The notes under the pieces were generated by a model, which saw only the letters and a program-made list of their open reading frames with translations, did no database searches and had not been told where the DNA came from. Both the position numbers and the translations under genes were made by a program. Below are positions 18,338 through 26,974 of a stretch of 36,476 nucleotides of DNA, piece after piece (position 1 is the stretch's first letter; the number at the start of each line of letters is the position of its first letter). Origin of the DNA: Flavobacterium xanthum. GTDB lineage: Bacteria > Bacteroidota > Bacteroidia > Flavobacteriales > Flavobacteriaceae. Location: positions 1-36,476 of the forward strand of contig NZ_FRBU01000031.1 in NCBI RefSeq assembly GCF_900142695.1, given 5' to 3'.

Positions 18338-18865
18338 ATGAAACTTAAAAAATTTATTGCTATCGCAATTTTTGGGTTTGTAGCCCTATCCTGTAGTGTA
18401 ATTGATGATTTATTGACTTTTTCAATAGACAATCAAACTACTGTTACAATTCCAAGCGGTTTTCCTGTCAATACTGCATTTGAATTAATTACTCCAGATA
18501 TTACCTCCAATTCAAGTTCCGAATTTGAGAACAACAATACAAAAGCGGAATTGGTTAAGGATGTAAAACTAAAAGAACTGAAATTGACTGTAACTAATCC
18601 TGCTAATAAATCGTTTTCATTTTTGAAATCCATACGTATGTATATTTCTACGAATGACAGTGATGAAATTGAATTGGCTTTTTTAACAGACATAAACTCC
18701 ACTTCAAATACAATAGATCTAACGTGTACTTCCGAAAAATTAGACAAATACATTAAAGCGCCTAGTTTCAGATTAAGAATTTCAGCGGTGACAAAAGAAA
18801 CTATTACCCAAGATATCGCTATAAAAGCAGCGATGAAATTTCAAGTTACTGCCGATCCTTTTTAG
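18338..18865 (+). CDS. small lipoprotein of unknown function
   Basis: A 175-residue protein with an SPII signal (IAIFGFVALSC, Cys at about residue 19). The mature part is predicted beta-rich, with repeated Thr/Ser/Asn stretches. A central segment reads VKLKELKLTVTNPANKSFSF then IRMYISTNDSDEIELAFLTD, which resembles jelly-roll or Ig-like strand patterns, but I do not recognise a named family. It is monocistronic: a promoter box lies 29 nt upstream and a strong terminator about 60 nt downstream. It is divergent from guaA. Confidence 0.75.
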   Translation: MKLKKFIAIAIFGFVALSCSVIDDLLTFSIDNQTTVTIPSGFPVNTAFELITPDITSNSSSEFENNNTKAELVKDVKLKELKLTVTNPANKSFSFLKSIRMYISTNDSDEIELAFLTDINSTSNTIDLTCTSEKLDKYIKAPSFRLRISAVTKETITQDIAIKAAMKFQVTADPF

Positions 18866-18923
18866 GAGAGAAGTACCCTTAGCCTATTTTGTGAAAATTT
18901 AATTATGCTATGAGGTCGTATAT

Positions 18924-18966
18924 AAAAAAACAGACTCCTAAATAATTTTAGGAGTCTGTTTTTTTT
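18924..18966. terminator. bidirectional terminator
   Basis: CAGACTCCTAAA (18931-18942) and TTTAGGAGTCTG (18947-18958) form a perfect 12-bp stem with a 4-nt loop, flanked by A7 and T8 tracts. It lies between two convergent genes and can end both. Confidence 0.92.
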
Positions 18967-18994
18967 ATATAACCCTTGCAACTAAAAGTACAAA

Positions 18995-19663
18995 CTACTC
19001 TTTAACTAAAATAATTGTAGCCTTGAATCCCGTACCAAGATTCCATTGACTTCCAGAAATTAAAGCTCCCTTATCATCATAAACCTTAAATTCAGCAGTA
19101 TTTGGACCAGAGCTTCCTTGATTTAGCGCTTCAAAATCGATCTTATTGAATCCTTTCTCTAATACAATTTCAAAACCTTTGAAAGCACTATCCAAGTTTA
19201 CTTGATTCTGAATCACTTTATCATTCAAGTACACTCTAATTTGATCTCCATCGACATAAGCTGCATCACGATACATAACCTTTGCCGTAACAGATCCTGT
19301 TTGATAATTACCTAAATTCTGATTTTTTCGATATACAATACCTTGTGAATTATCTTCTTTTTTATTCCACTTGTCTTTATATACATCTCCCGGATTAATA
19401 AATTCATTCTTTGGAGTCATCGAAAAATTATTTGCAGGTGTAATCGTGCGCAAAGGGCTGGGGTTTGGGTTGAATATTTCCGGATTCTTAAATACATTTG
19501 GCGTCTTAATCGGCGGAATATCTGCCTTAGGTGGAATTGTCTTTTTTATTTTTGGCGCATTAGTTTTAAGTGGAATCGCTTTAAATTTGGAACTAAATTC
19601 ACTTTGAGCATAGCCACTCAAAGACATGCTGATCATTATCATTAAAAATAAAATCCTTTTCAT
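18995..19663 (-). CDS. exported protein with a Pro-rich linker and C-terminal beta domain
   Basis: The 222-residue ORF starts with a signal peptide (FLMIMISMSLSGYAQ). Residues about 30-85 are low-complexity, rich in Pro, Lys, Ile and Thr (for example TIPPKADIPPIKTPNVFKNP), suggesting an extended linker. The C-terminal half (about 110-222) is beta-rich and ends with an Ig-like pattern, including VKVYDDKG-like strands (FKVYDDKGALISGSQWNLGT). No lipobox or T9SS tail is visible. The family is unknown to me. It is transcribed toward a shared terminator and stands alone, with a 280-bp divergent intergenic region separating it from ridA in which I see no consensus promoter. Confidence 0.7.
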   Translation of the reverse strand: MKRILFLMIMISMSLSGYAQSEFSSKFKAIPLKTNAPKIKKTIPPKADIPPIKTPNVFKNPEIFNPNPSPLRTITPANNFSMTPKNEFINPGDVYKDKWNKKEDNSQGIVYRKNQNLGNYQTGSVTAKVMYRDAAYVDGDQIRVYLNDKVIQNQVNLDSAFKGFEIVLEKGFNKIDFEALNQGSSGPNTAEFKVYDDKGALISGSQWNLGTGFKATIILVKE

Positions 19664-19943
19664 AACTTTCTAAATTAGTTTATCAGTGCTTATAAAATTT
19701 TAAAAATAAAAAACCAATTGTATTTATTCAAAAATTAGGCAACAATTTAACTTTCATTCATAACTCCCAAATCTGCCTTTTATTACATTTTAGAAAACAA
19801 AACAGTTAAAGTTCACCACTTTAAATTCGAACTTTTTAATCCAAAATTGGTATTCTTATTTCACTTTTTTTTCTAACTTGCAAATAGTATGCCATACCGT
19901 AAATAGCATTTCGATTGTCACAAATATTTAAAAAACCAAAAAA

Positions 19944-20354
19944 ATGAAAAGAGAAAACATATTGACAGGCTCACCTTGGGAAGATAAAATGGGATATTGC
20001 AGAGCGGTACGCATTGGAAACATTATTGAAGTTTCCGGAACCGTGGCTCTAGTAGATGGCGAAAAAGTAAAAGCTACTGATGCGTATGCACAAACAATGA
20101 ACATAATGGAACGCGTAAAAGTAGTTCTAGAAGACTTGAAAGTTAGCATGGAAGACGTTATAAGAACCCGTATATTTACGACAGATATAACCACATTTGA
20201 AGATGTAGCCAAAGCGCATGCTCATTTTTTTAAAGATATAAAACCCGCTACCGGTTTCTATGAAATCAGTAAACTAGTAGCTCCTGAATATTTAGTAGAA
20301 ATTGAATTTACCGCAATAGCCACCGAAAAATCATTAATTCAAAAAGGATTATAA
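19944..20354 (+). CDS. RidA/YjgF family protein
   Basis: A 136-residue protein of the YjgF/YER057c/UK114 fold. Typical blocks are the N-terminal SPWEDKMGYCRAVRIGN followed by VSGT, the helix QTMNIMERVKVVLE, and VIRTRIFTTDIT. The C-terminal PATGFYEISKLVAPEYLVEIE contrasts with the canonical R-x-x-V motif. In the E. coli RidA group the conserved Arg before the Val binds the substrate carboxylate and enables 2-aminoacrylate hydrolysis. Here the equivalent segment reads TGFYEIS, with no Arg, so this is probably a non-deaminase subgroup member. It is followed after 34 nt by the CLC gene. Confidence 0.85.
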   Translation: MKRENILTGSPWEDKMGYCRAVRIGNIIEVSGTVALVDGEKVKATDAYAQTMNIMERVKVVLEDLKVSMEDVIRTRIFTTDITTFEDVAKAHAHFFKDIKPATGFYEISKLVAPEYLVEIEFTAIATEKSLIQKGL

Positions 20355-20388
20355 TACTTTTGTCAAAATACTTTGCCGCCTTTTACTA

Positions 20389-21645
20389 ATGATTCTAGAA
20401 AAAACCAAAAAAACTTCTTCGCTTCTATTCCAATGGATTTTTATCTGTAGCATAGTAGGCGTTTTATCTGGATCGGCATCTGCATTTTTTCTTGTCGCTT
20501 TAGAATGGGTTACGCAAATCAGAGAAAACAACAGTTGGATTATTTGGCTTTTGCCAATAGGCGGCTTATTAATAGGATTAGGATATCATTACTGGGGAGA
20601 ATCAGTCGTTAAGGGGAATAATTTATTATTGGAAGAATACGAAAACCCAAAACAAATTATTCCATTAAAAATGGCTCCTTTGATCCTTATAGGCACATTA
20701 CTAACGCATCTTTTTGGCGGGTCGGCGGGTCGAGAAGGAACTGCAGTACAAATGGGCGGCGCCATTGCAGATCAGTTTACAAAGCTATTTCAACTCGATT
20801 CTTCCGAAAGAAAAACAATACTCATTCTAGGAATCAGTGCGGGATTCGCCTCCATTTTTGGGACACCTTTGGCAGGAGCACTATTCGCTTTAGAAGTTGT
20901 TTATTTCAGTAAAATCAATCTAAAAAGCGTCTTATTGTCTTTTCTAGTTGCTTACATAGCCTATTTTACGGTAGCATTGTGGCAGGTGCAACACACCCAT
21001 TATGCTATTCCTTTTGTGCCAGCAATAACCGTTATCAATTTATTTTGGGTAGTGCTTGTGAGTATTCTATTTGGCTTAGCCGCCATGCTTTTTTCCAGAA
21101 GCACACACTTATGGAGTCACTTGTTCTCAAAAACAATATCCTTTCCTCCTCTTCGTCCCTGTGTAGGAGGAATTATTCTAGCTGTAGCATTATTTTTTAT
21201 TGGAACAACAAAATTTGCAGGTTTAGGAATTCCCGTTATCGTTGATGCTTTTACAATTCCTAATGCTCCATCCGACTTCCTGCTTAAAATATTATTTACC
21301 GGTTTTACATTAGGCGCTGGCTTTAAAGGTGGTGAAGTCACTCCATTGTTCTTTGTTGGCGCCACTTTGGGAAGCGCCTTATCACTGCTAGTTCCCTTAC
21401 CAATAGCACTTTTAGCAGGAATGGGATTTGTAGCTGTTTTTTCGGGAGCAACTCACACGCCTATTGCCTGTACCGTAATGGGATTGGAACTTTTTGGGAT
21501 TGAAAGTGGTCTTTTCATTGGACTTGCTTGCGGAATTGCTTATTTTAGTTCGGGTTCCATGGGGATTTATAAAGCCCAAATAGTTAGGGGAGCAAAATAC
21601 TACGTATACCAAAAATTGAAAAGAAAAAAAACAGACTTTTTATAA
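20389..21645 (+). CDS. CLC-family anion transporter, probable fluoride/proton antiporter (CLC-F type)
   Basis: A 418-residue membrane protein with the CLC fold and no CBS domains. The key sites differ from chloride CLCs in the way reported for the fluoride clade. The GSGIP position is KGNN (residues 75-78). The gating-Glu segment is GREGT (114-118, E116). The internal proton-Glu position after LE reads V170. The second ion-binding loop is GGEVTP (314-319) instead of GIFAP. From established knowledge, CLC-F proteins export fluoride with protons and are often under a fluoride riboswitch. I see no such riboswitch in the 34-nt gap to ridA. The role is inferred from residues; a generic chloride transporter is less likely. 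Confidence 0.85.
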   Translation: MILEKTKKTSSLLFQWIFICSIVGVLSGSASAFFLVALEWVTQIRENNSWIIWLLPIGGLLIGLGYHYWGESVVKGNNLLLEEYENPKQIIPLKMAPLILIGTLLTHLFGGSAGREGTAVQMGGAIADQFTKLFQLDSSERKTILILGISAGFASIFGTPLAGALFALEVVYFSKINLKSVLLSFLVAYIAYFTVALWQVQHTHYAIPFVPAITVINLFWVVLVSILFGLAAMLFSRSTHLWSHLFSKTISFPPLRPCVGGIILAVALFFIGTTKFAGLGIPVIVDAFTIPNAPSDFLLKILFTGFTLGAGFKGGEVTPLFFVGATLGSALSLLVPLPIALLAGMGFVAVFSGATHTPIACTVMGLELFGIESGLFIGLACGIAYFSSGSMGIYKAQIVRGAKYYVYQKLKRKKTDFL

Positions 21646-21714
21646 CCTTCTAAAAGTTTGTTAATTGTATAAATGATTTCAACTTTACATTAAAAAAATG
21701 TAATTTCGCAGACT

Positions 21715-22719
21715 ATGAATATACAAGACATTGAAGCGATACAGTTGTTATTAGCAACTCCAAAAAAAATTGCCATAATCCCACACCGAGGTCCTGACGG
21801 AGACGCCATGGGTTCTACGCTGGGTTTATACCATTTTTTATTAAAAAACAAACACCATCCAGTGGTGGTTTCTCCTAATGAATTTCCAGATTTTCTGGCT
21901 TGGATGCCGGGATCTGAAACTGTTAAAATATTCGAAAAAGACAAACAAAACTGCACAAAAATTCTTGAAGATGCAGAACTTATTTTTACATTAGACTTTA
22001 ATGCTTTGCATCGTACCGGTGAGATGGAACACGTGTTAGCCAAACTAAAAGCCCCTTTTGTGATGATAGACCATCATCAAAAGCCAGATGATTATGCCAT
22101 TGTGACCTACTCAGACACCTCTTTTGGTTCTACTTGCGAAATGCTGTATAACTTTATTTTATTTCTTGGCAAAAAACAAGATATAGATAAAACTATTGGA
22201 ACCTGTATTTACACTGGAATCCTTACGGATTCTGGTTCTTTTCGTTTCCCAAAAACAACCGGAACAACGCATAGAATTGTAGCTGAATTAATTGATTTAG
22301 GCGTCGAAAATACTGAAATTCCAAGTTTATTATTTGACAATAGTTCCTATGGGCGTTTACAAATATTAGGTCGAGCACTTCAAAACATGATTATCCTGCC
22401 GGAACATAAAACCGCCTACACCACTTTGACGCAGGAGGAATTGAATTCCTTTGATTATGTTAAAGGCGATACGGAAGGAATTGTGAATTATGGCTTAAGC
22501 ATCAAAGGAATCCTTTTTACAGCTATATTTATAGAAAATAAAGAAGAGAAAATAATCAAAATTTCATTTCGTTCCCAAGGTGATTTTGATGTCAATCAAT
22601 TTGCAAGAGATTATTTTAACGGAGGAGGACATCGCAATGCTGCGGGAGGGAAATCATCCGATACGATGGAAGAAACCAAAAAGAAATTTGAAGATTTGAT
22701 AACAAAATTAAGCATCTAA
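21715..22719 (+). CDS. DHH/DHHA1 phosphoesterase, NrnA-like
   Basis: This 334-residue cytoplasmic enzyme has the RecJ/NrnA-type layout. DHH domain motifs are IIPHRGPDGDAMGSTLG (metal-binding His and Asp residues), TLDFNALHRTGEM and MIDHHQKPDD. The C-terminal DHHA1 domain shows FNGGGHRNAAGGK. NrnA-like enzymes degrade nanoRNAs of 2-5 nt and dephosphorylate 3'-phosphoadenosine 5'-phosphate; c-di-AMP phosphodiesterase relatives are also in this family but normally carry extra domains absent here. Its stop codon is followed 4 nt later by gldI, so the two are very probably co-transcribed. A near-consensus TAATTTCG lies just upstream. Confidence 0.9.
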   Translation: MNIQDIEAIQLLLATPKKIAIIPHRGPDGDAMGSTLGLYHFLLKNKHHPVVVSPNEFPDFLAWMPGSETVKIFEKDKQNCTKILEDAELIFTLDFNALHRTGEMEHVLAKLKAPFVMIDHHQKPDDYAIVTYSDTSFGSTCEMLYNFILFLGKKQDIDKTIGTCIYTGILTDSGSFRFPKTTGTTHRIVAELIDLGVENTEIPSLLFDNSSYGRLQILGRALQNMIILPEHKTAYTTLTQEELNSFDYVKGDTEGIVNYGLSIKGILFTAIFIENKEEKIIKISFRSQGDFDVNQFARDYFNGGGHRNAAGGKSSDTMEETKKKFEDLITKLSI

Positions 22720-22723
22720 TCCT

Positions 22724-23386
22724 ATGAAAAATAGCACGCGAATAGCCGTTGTATTTTTTTTGTTTCTTCTAATTTCCAGTTGCAAACAGCATCAAGAAGC
22801 CAGAAGACCAATCTCTCAGGCTTCTGGGAGTTTCATGAAAAAATCTATTGCCCGCAACAAAAAACTGGTTTCTACTGAGGAAAGCCAAATTCAGAATCTA
22901 ATCAAGAGCAATCCTAATGTAGTGTACTTGGCCTCCAAAAAAGGATACTGGTACTCCTATGTAACACGAAATACTACTGATACGCTTACACCAAAAAAAG
23001 GAGATGTGGCCTTCTTTGATTACGAAATCAAAGATTTAAAAGGAACCATTTTTTATTCGGAGTTAGAATTAAGACCTCAAACGTACTATGTGGACAAACA
23101 AAATATCATGATGGGCTTGCGTGACGGTATTAAGTTGATGCGTAAAAACGAAAAAGTAACCTTCCTTTTTCCGTCCAATATGGCGTATGGATACCATGGT
23201 GATGATAAAAAAATTGGCACCAACCAACCTATAATTTGTACCGTTACACTTCGTGATTTTAAATCGGAAGTAGTGTATAAAAAAGAAAGTCAATTAAAGG
23301 TATCAACGCCCACAGTTGCACCACCAATAAAGAAAGAAGCACCCGCTTTGAGTAAACCTCAAGACACTTTAACTCCACAAAATTAA
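22724..23386 (+). CDS. gldI: gliding motility lipoprotein GldI, FKBP-type peptidyl-prolyl isomerase
   Basis: A 220-residue lipoprotein: the signal peptide ends LLISSC, with the lipid Cys near residue 20. An FKBP-type domain covers about residues 80-185, with the end pattern KLMRKNEKVTFLFPSNMAYG and the final strand QPIICTVTLRDF. A Lys/Pro/Thr-rich tail follows. GldI is one of the lipoproteins known to be needed for gliding in Flavobacterium johnsoniae, and its prolyl isomerase fold points to folding of exported gliding or T9SS proteins. It is the second gene of a likely four-gene operon and precedes two larger PPIases by 8 nt. Confidence 0.9.
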   Translation: MKNSTRIAVVFFLFLLISSCKQHQEARRPISQASGSFMKKSIARNKKLVSTEESQIQNLIKSNPNVVYLASKKGYWYSYVTRNTTDTLTPKKGDVAFFDYEIKDLKGTIFYSELELRPQTYYVDKQNIMMGLRDGIKLMRKNEKVTFLFPSNMAYGYHGDDKKIGTNQPIICTVTLRDFKSEVVYKKESQLKVSTPTVAPPIKKEAPALSKPQDTLTPQN

Positions 23387-23394
23387 ATTTAGAA

Positions 23395-24519
23395 ATGAAA
23401 AAAAAGATCCTATTCGTATTCCTAGTAATCGCCTCCTTTTATTCTTGCAAAGAAGAACACAGCAATCTGCCAGATGGCTTGTATGCTAAAATTGAAACTA
23501 ATAAAGGAGACATCATCGTTCAATTAGACTTCGAAAAAGCGCCAATTACGGTCGCTAATTTTGTGGCCTTAGCCGAAGGAAAAAATGAATTTGTAACCAA
23601 TGAAAACCTTAAAAACAAACCTTTTTTTGACGGTTTGAAATTCCACAGAGTGATCAAAGATTTCATGATACAAACCGGAGATCCATTAGGAACAGGATCT
23701 GGAGATACAGGATATAAATTTAAAGATGAATTCTCAGATTTAAAGTTTGATAACGCTGGTGTTTTGGCTATGGCCAATAACGGACCGATGACCAACAGCA
23801 GTCAATTTTTCATCACGCATCTTGCAACACCTTGGTTGGATGGCAAGCATACTATTTTTGGTCATGTAGTTGAAAAAGGAATCGACGTAGTCAACAAAAT
23901 TGAACAAAACGATTACATCAATAAAGTAACCATTATTCGAAATGGCGAAAATGCAAAGAAATTCAACGCTGCAAAAATATTCAATGATTACTTTGCCGTT
24001 GAATCTGAAAACCAAAAGAAAAAAGCAGCTATTGATGCTGAAAACAAAAGAGTGTACAACGAAAAATACAAAGTAGTTCGCGAGGAAAAAGTAGCTTATT
24101 TTACTGATTTAAAAACCAAAGCAACAAAAACACCTACAGGATTAGAATACGTGATTACCCAAAAAAGTGGTGGAAAAAAACCCGCTAAGGGAAGCAATAT
24201 ATTCATTCACTATTCTGGTTTTCTAGAAGATGGAGAATTATTTGATGCCAGCGTAGAAAATGTTGCTCAAACTTTCGGAAAATACGATGAAAACAGAGCC
24301 GCTCAAAACGGATATCAACCCATTCCTTTTCAAGCAGGCAAAAAAGATGGCATGATTCCTGGTTTTATAGAAGGATTGGAGCAATTGTCTCTTGGAGATA
24401 AAGCGGTTATTTTTATCCCGTCGCGTTTAGGATATGGAGCAGCTGGAGCTGGAGGCGTAATCCCACCCAATGCTAACATCATTTTTGAAATTGAGTTATT
24501 AGAAAAAATGCCCCAATAG
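23395..24519 (+). CDS. cyclophilin-FKBP fusion peptidyl-prolyl isomerase, lipoprotein
   Basis: A 374-residue lipoprotein (signal ending ASFYSC). The first half is a cyclophilin domain, about residues 30-190, with [35 protein letters not shown] and FGHVVEKG. A charged helical linker (about 195-240) joins it to a C-terminal FKBP domain, about 250-374, with [37 protein letters not shown] and a Gly-rich [20 protein letters not shown]. Two isomerase classes in one chain, anchored in the envelope, suit folding of outer-membrane or secreted proteins. The gene starts 8 nt after gldI and is followed by a close paralogue. Confidence 0.92.
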   Translation: MKKKILFVFLVIASFYSCKEEHSNLPDGLYAKIETNKGDIIVQLDFEKAPITVANFVALAEGKNEFVTNENLKNKPFFDGLKFHRVIKDFMIQTGDPLGTGSGDTGYKFKDEFSDLKFDNAGVLAMANNGPMTNSSQFFITHLATPWLDGKHTIFGHVVEKGIDVVNKIEQNDYINKVTIIRNGENAKKFNAAKIFNDYFAVESENQKKKAAIDAENKRVYNEKYKVVREEKVAYFTDLKTKATKTPTGLEYVITQKSGGKKPAKGSNIFIHYSGFLEDGELFDASVENVAQTFGKYDENRAAQNGYQPIPFQAGKKDGMIPGFIEGLEQLSLGDKAVIFIPSRLGYGAAGAGGVIPPNANIIFEIELLEKMPQ

Positions 24520-24551
24520 TTTTAAACAATAAGCCTTTAAATTAGTACAAA

Positions 24552-25814
24552 ATGAAATTTAAAATTCTGTTTTTATTATTTCTGGGAATGGTCAATGTAC
24601 ATTCTCAAACTGTCAAGAAATCTGTTCCTGCAAAAAAATCAACTACCACAACCAAAGCAGTTGTAAAAGCTCCGGTTAAAGCTCCGGTTGTTATCGAGGG
24701 AATCTTTGCCACAATTGCTACGAATAAAGGAGCTATTGTTGTGGAACTAGAATACAAAAAAGCACCTGTAACCGTTGCTAATTTTATTGCTTTGGCAGAA
24801 GGTAAAAACACCTTTGTAACGCCAGAAAATCTTAAAGGAAAACCATTTTTTGATGGGTTGAAGTTTCACCGTGTAATCAAAGATTTCATGATTCAGGGAG
24901 GAGATCCTTCTGGAAGTGGTTCCGGTGGTCCAGGTTATGCCTTCAAGGACGAATTCACTGATTTAAAGCACAGCAAAGCCGGAATACTGTCTATGGCTAA
25001 TTCTGGACCAACAACGAATGGAAGCCAATTCTTTATCACACACAAAGCAACACCTTGGCTGGATGGAAAACACACCATTTTTGGACATGTTACTGAAGGA
25101 ATGAGTGTGGTTAATGCTATTGCGCAAAGCGATGTAATTACAAAGATCACCATTGTGAGAAAAGGGGCATTGGCCAAAAAATTTGATGCTCCAAAAGTAT
25201 TCGCAGATTATTTCAATAATAAATCCGAAGATCAAAAGAAACAGGATTTAATCAACGCTGAAAATAAAGCGAAACAAGCAGCTATTGAAGTCGAAAACAA
25301 AGCAAAACGTGAAGTTGAAGAAGCGGAAGCCAAAAAAGTGTACATGGGAAATTACGGTTCTATAGTCGCCGCCAAAAAAGCCTATTTAGCCACTATAAAA
25401 GCAACAGCAACTACTACTCCATCTGGATTAGCATACAAAATAACTGAGAAAGGAACCGGAATAAAACCCGTTAACGGAACAACATTCTATTTCAATTATG
25501 CTGGTTACTTTGAGGACGGAACTTTATTTGATAGCAGTTATGAAGAAGTCAATAAAACTTACGGGAAATTTGATGCAAATCGTGCCGCTCAAAACGGATA
25601 CCAAGCCTTCCCATTTGAAGCAGGAAAAAAAGACGGTATGATTCCCGGATTTATTGAAGGATTAGACAATATGGCTTTTGGTGATAAAGCGGTCGTTTTC
25701 ATCCCCTCCAATTTAGCGTATGGAGAAAGAGGCGCTGGAGGTGTTATCCCACCAAATACCATGCTTATTTTCGAATTGGAAATGCTGGAAAAACAACCCG
25801 CTCCAAAACAATAG
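24552..25814 (+). CDS. cyclophilin-FKBP fusion peptidyl-prolyl isomerase, secreted
   Basis: The 420-residue paralogue of the preceding gene shares the same two-domain order. Its cyclophilin motifs are [20 protein letters not shown] and [20 protein letters not shown]; its FKBP end is [20 protein letters not shown] with [12 protein letters not shown]. It differs in having a normal SPI signal peptide ([11 protein letters not shown]) with no lipobox, a Lys/Ala/Thr/Val-rich spacer after it, and a longer Glu/Lys/Ala helix between domains (about residues 230-275). It is therefore likely soluble in the periplasm where its sister is membrane-anchored. It starts 32 nt after the sister gene and ends at a strong terminator. 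Confidence 0.92.
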   Translation: MKFKILFLLFLGMVNVHSQTVKKSVPAKKSTTTTKAVVKAPVKAPVVIEGIFATIATNKGAIVVELEYKKAPVTVANFIALAEGKNTFVTPENLKGKPFFDGLKFHRVIKDFMIQGGDPSGSGSGGPGYAFKDEFTDLKHSKAGILSMANSGPTTNGSQFFITHKATPWLDGKHTIFGHVTEGMSVVNAIAQSDVITKITIVRKGALAKKFDAPKVFADYFNNKSEDQKKQDLINAENKAKQAAIEVENKAKREVEEAEAKKVYMGNYGSIVAAKKAYLATIKATATTTPSGLAYKITEKGTGIKPVNGTTFYFNYAGYFEDGTLFDSSYEEVNKTYGKFDANRAAQNGYQAFPFEAGKKDGMIPGFIEGLDNMAFGDKAVVFIPSNLAYGERGAGGVIPPNTMLIFELEMLEKQPAPKQ

Positions 25815-25832
25815 AGCACAAACATAAATCCT

Positions 25833-25872
25833 AAAAAAACCCGACAGACTTCAAAAGCTGTCGGGTTTTTTT
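25833..25872 (+). terminator. terminator of the gldI operon
   Basis: AAAAAAACCCGACAG (25833-25847) and CTGTCGGGTTTTTTT (25858-25872) are perfect complements over 15 bp with a 10-nt loop and a T-run. It can also act on the convergent gene ending at 25918. Confidence 0.93.
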
Positions 25873-25917
25873 TACCATTCGATGGAAATATCTTTAAAAT
25901 AAAGATTAAAACGTACT

Positions 25918-26358
25918 TTATTTCTTTCCAAATTTCCAATCAAATTCGTCCTTTTGATTGATAATAGCACCAATTTCAAATTTCACAACCTCATCAAATT
26001 CCGTTTGAAAAATAATCCAATTTTCTTCATTGAAGTAGTTCTCAAATGTATCAAACTCTTCCTCAGTGAACTTAGTAATGCCCTTAGTAGCTAAATCTTT
26101 TTTGACTTCACTAATTTTTCTGTTGATCATTTTAAATCCAAACAATTCCAGCTCTGGACTCGAGGCTACGATATAACCCAATTTAAAATCTTCTTCAACA
26201 TAGAAAGTCAAACGCATTTTTAGCTTGTTATAAGCAAAAATCACATTGTTATCTTCGTCTTTGTAATTGCGATCTGGCTTGCCGTATAGTGCCGTCACAT
26301 CATTTTGTTTCATTCCGAAAATGAGTTTCTCAATTCCGTTTTTTGGGATTATTTTCAT
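25918..26358 (-). CDS. small soluble protein of unknown function
   Basis: A 146-residue acidic and Lys-rich protein without signal peptide or membrane segment. The N terminus reads IEKLIFGMKQNDVTALYGKP, a pattern seen in proteins that pair a short GM-x-x-x-D-V helix with a beta sheet. A strand-rich middle (MRLTFYVEEDFKLGYIVASS) follows. The end carries aromatic and acidic residues (EENWIIFQTEFDE). I do not recognise a family; a SmpA-like or immunity-protein-like fold is a guess only. It is a single gene next to a compositionally odd intergenic stretch at 26386-26760. Confidence 0.7.
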   Translation of the reverse strand: MKIIPKNGIEKLIFGMKQNDVTALYGKPDRNYKDEDNNVIFAYNKLKMRLTFYVEEDFKLGYIVASSPELELFGFKMINRKISEVKKDLATKGITKFTEEEFDTFENYFNEENWIIFQTEFDEVVKFEIGAIINQKDEFDWKFGKK

Positions 26359-26385
26359 TTGTAGCTGATTATTATTTATTCGTTA

Positions 26386-26760
26386 ATGGTCCTAAGCACG
26401 CGCCGCTTTATGCTTTCGCCAAATTTGGAATCGCACCAAGTAGCTATTGTTTTCTCAGCTTGCAAAGTTCGGAAACATTTTCACAAAGTCGACTACTTTT
26501 TGCAACTAAAAGTTAGCACAAAACGAGATCATCTTCCACCAAATCAATATTAAACGAGGAACAATCTGCAATAAAACAGCAACAGCCGATGAAATAGCTA
26601 GCAGCCAAGGATTGGTTGGGTTCATCCCGACGAACGAACAATGAATTCGGAGTGGAATACTCCATCCTAAGGATTGAAATCCTTTGCACGTCGTCAACAC
26701 TTCTGATCTTCGAGGCAAAGTATCCAAAGCCCAGATAGCCATCTGAGTTTAGCTGTAATT
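26386..26760. other. unexplained intergenic stretch with higher GC and short hairpins
   Basis: The 616-bp gap 26359-26974 contains about 375 bp visibly richer in GC than neighbouring intergenic DNA. It has short inverted repeats: GGAGT/ACTCC around 26648-26663, AAGGATT/AATCCTT around 26669-26684, and AACT/AGTT around 26504-26514. A minus-strand 78-codon frame (26506-26742) is open, but its composition (many Trp, Ser and Leu) does not look like a bacterial protein. From memory the segment around 26625-26685, containing TCATCCCGACGAACGAAC, resembles interspersed repeats of Bacteroidota. The remaining part up to 26974 is AT-rich and should hold the promoter of the PAS gene. Confidence 0.4.
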
Positions 26761-26974
26761 GTGTCTTTTCTTGCGTTTAATTTAACTTAATCGAAAACCG
26801 ATATAACTTCGTTACTGCAAGTGACAAGAAAACAAAAGTCTCTAGAATACTACCTATTGAATGCAAAAATAAATGATGAAAATTAAATTTAAATCACTAA
26901 CTTTCATATACTTATATTTATTTTGGAATAGTAAAATTTAGATTGATTTTCTTTGAATTAAATACTGTTATACC

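Noticed and set aside
20349..20388. Fluoride riboswitch upstream of the CLC gene
   Set aside because: The gap is only 34 nt and lacks the conserved GATGG and CTGATGACTCC-type segments; none was seen upstream of ridA either.
26506..26742. 78-codon minus-strand frame as a gene
   Set aside because: Trp- and Ser-rich composition, no recognisable domain, and short palindromes within it suggest a repeat or noncoding DNA.
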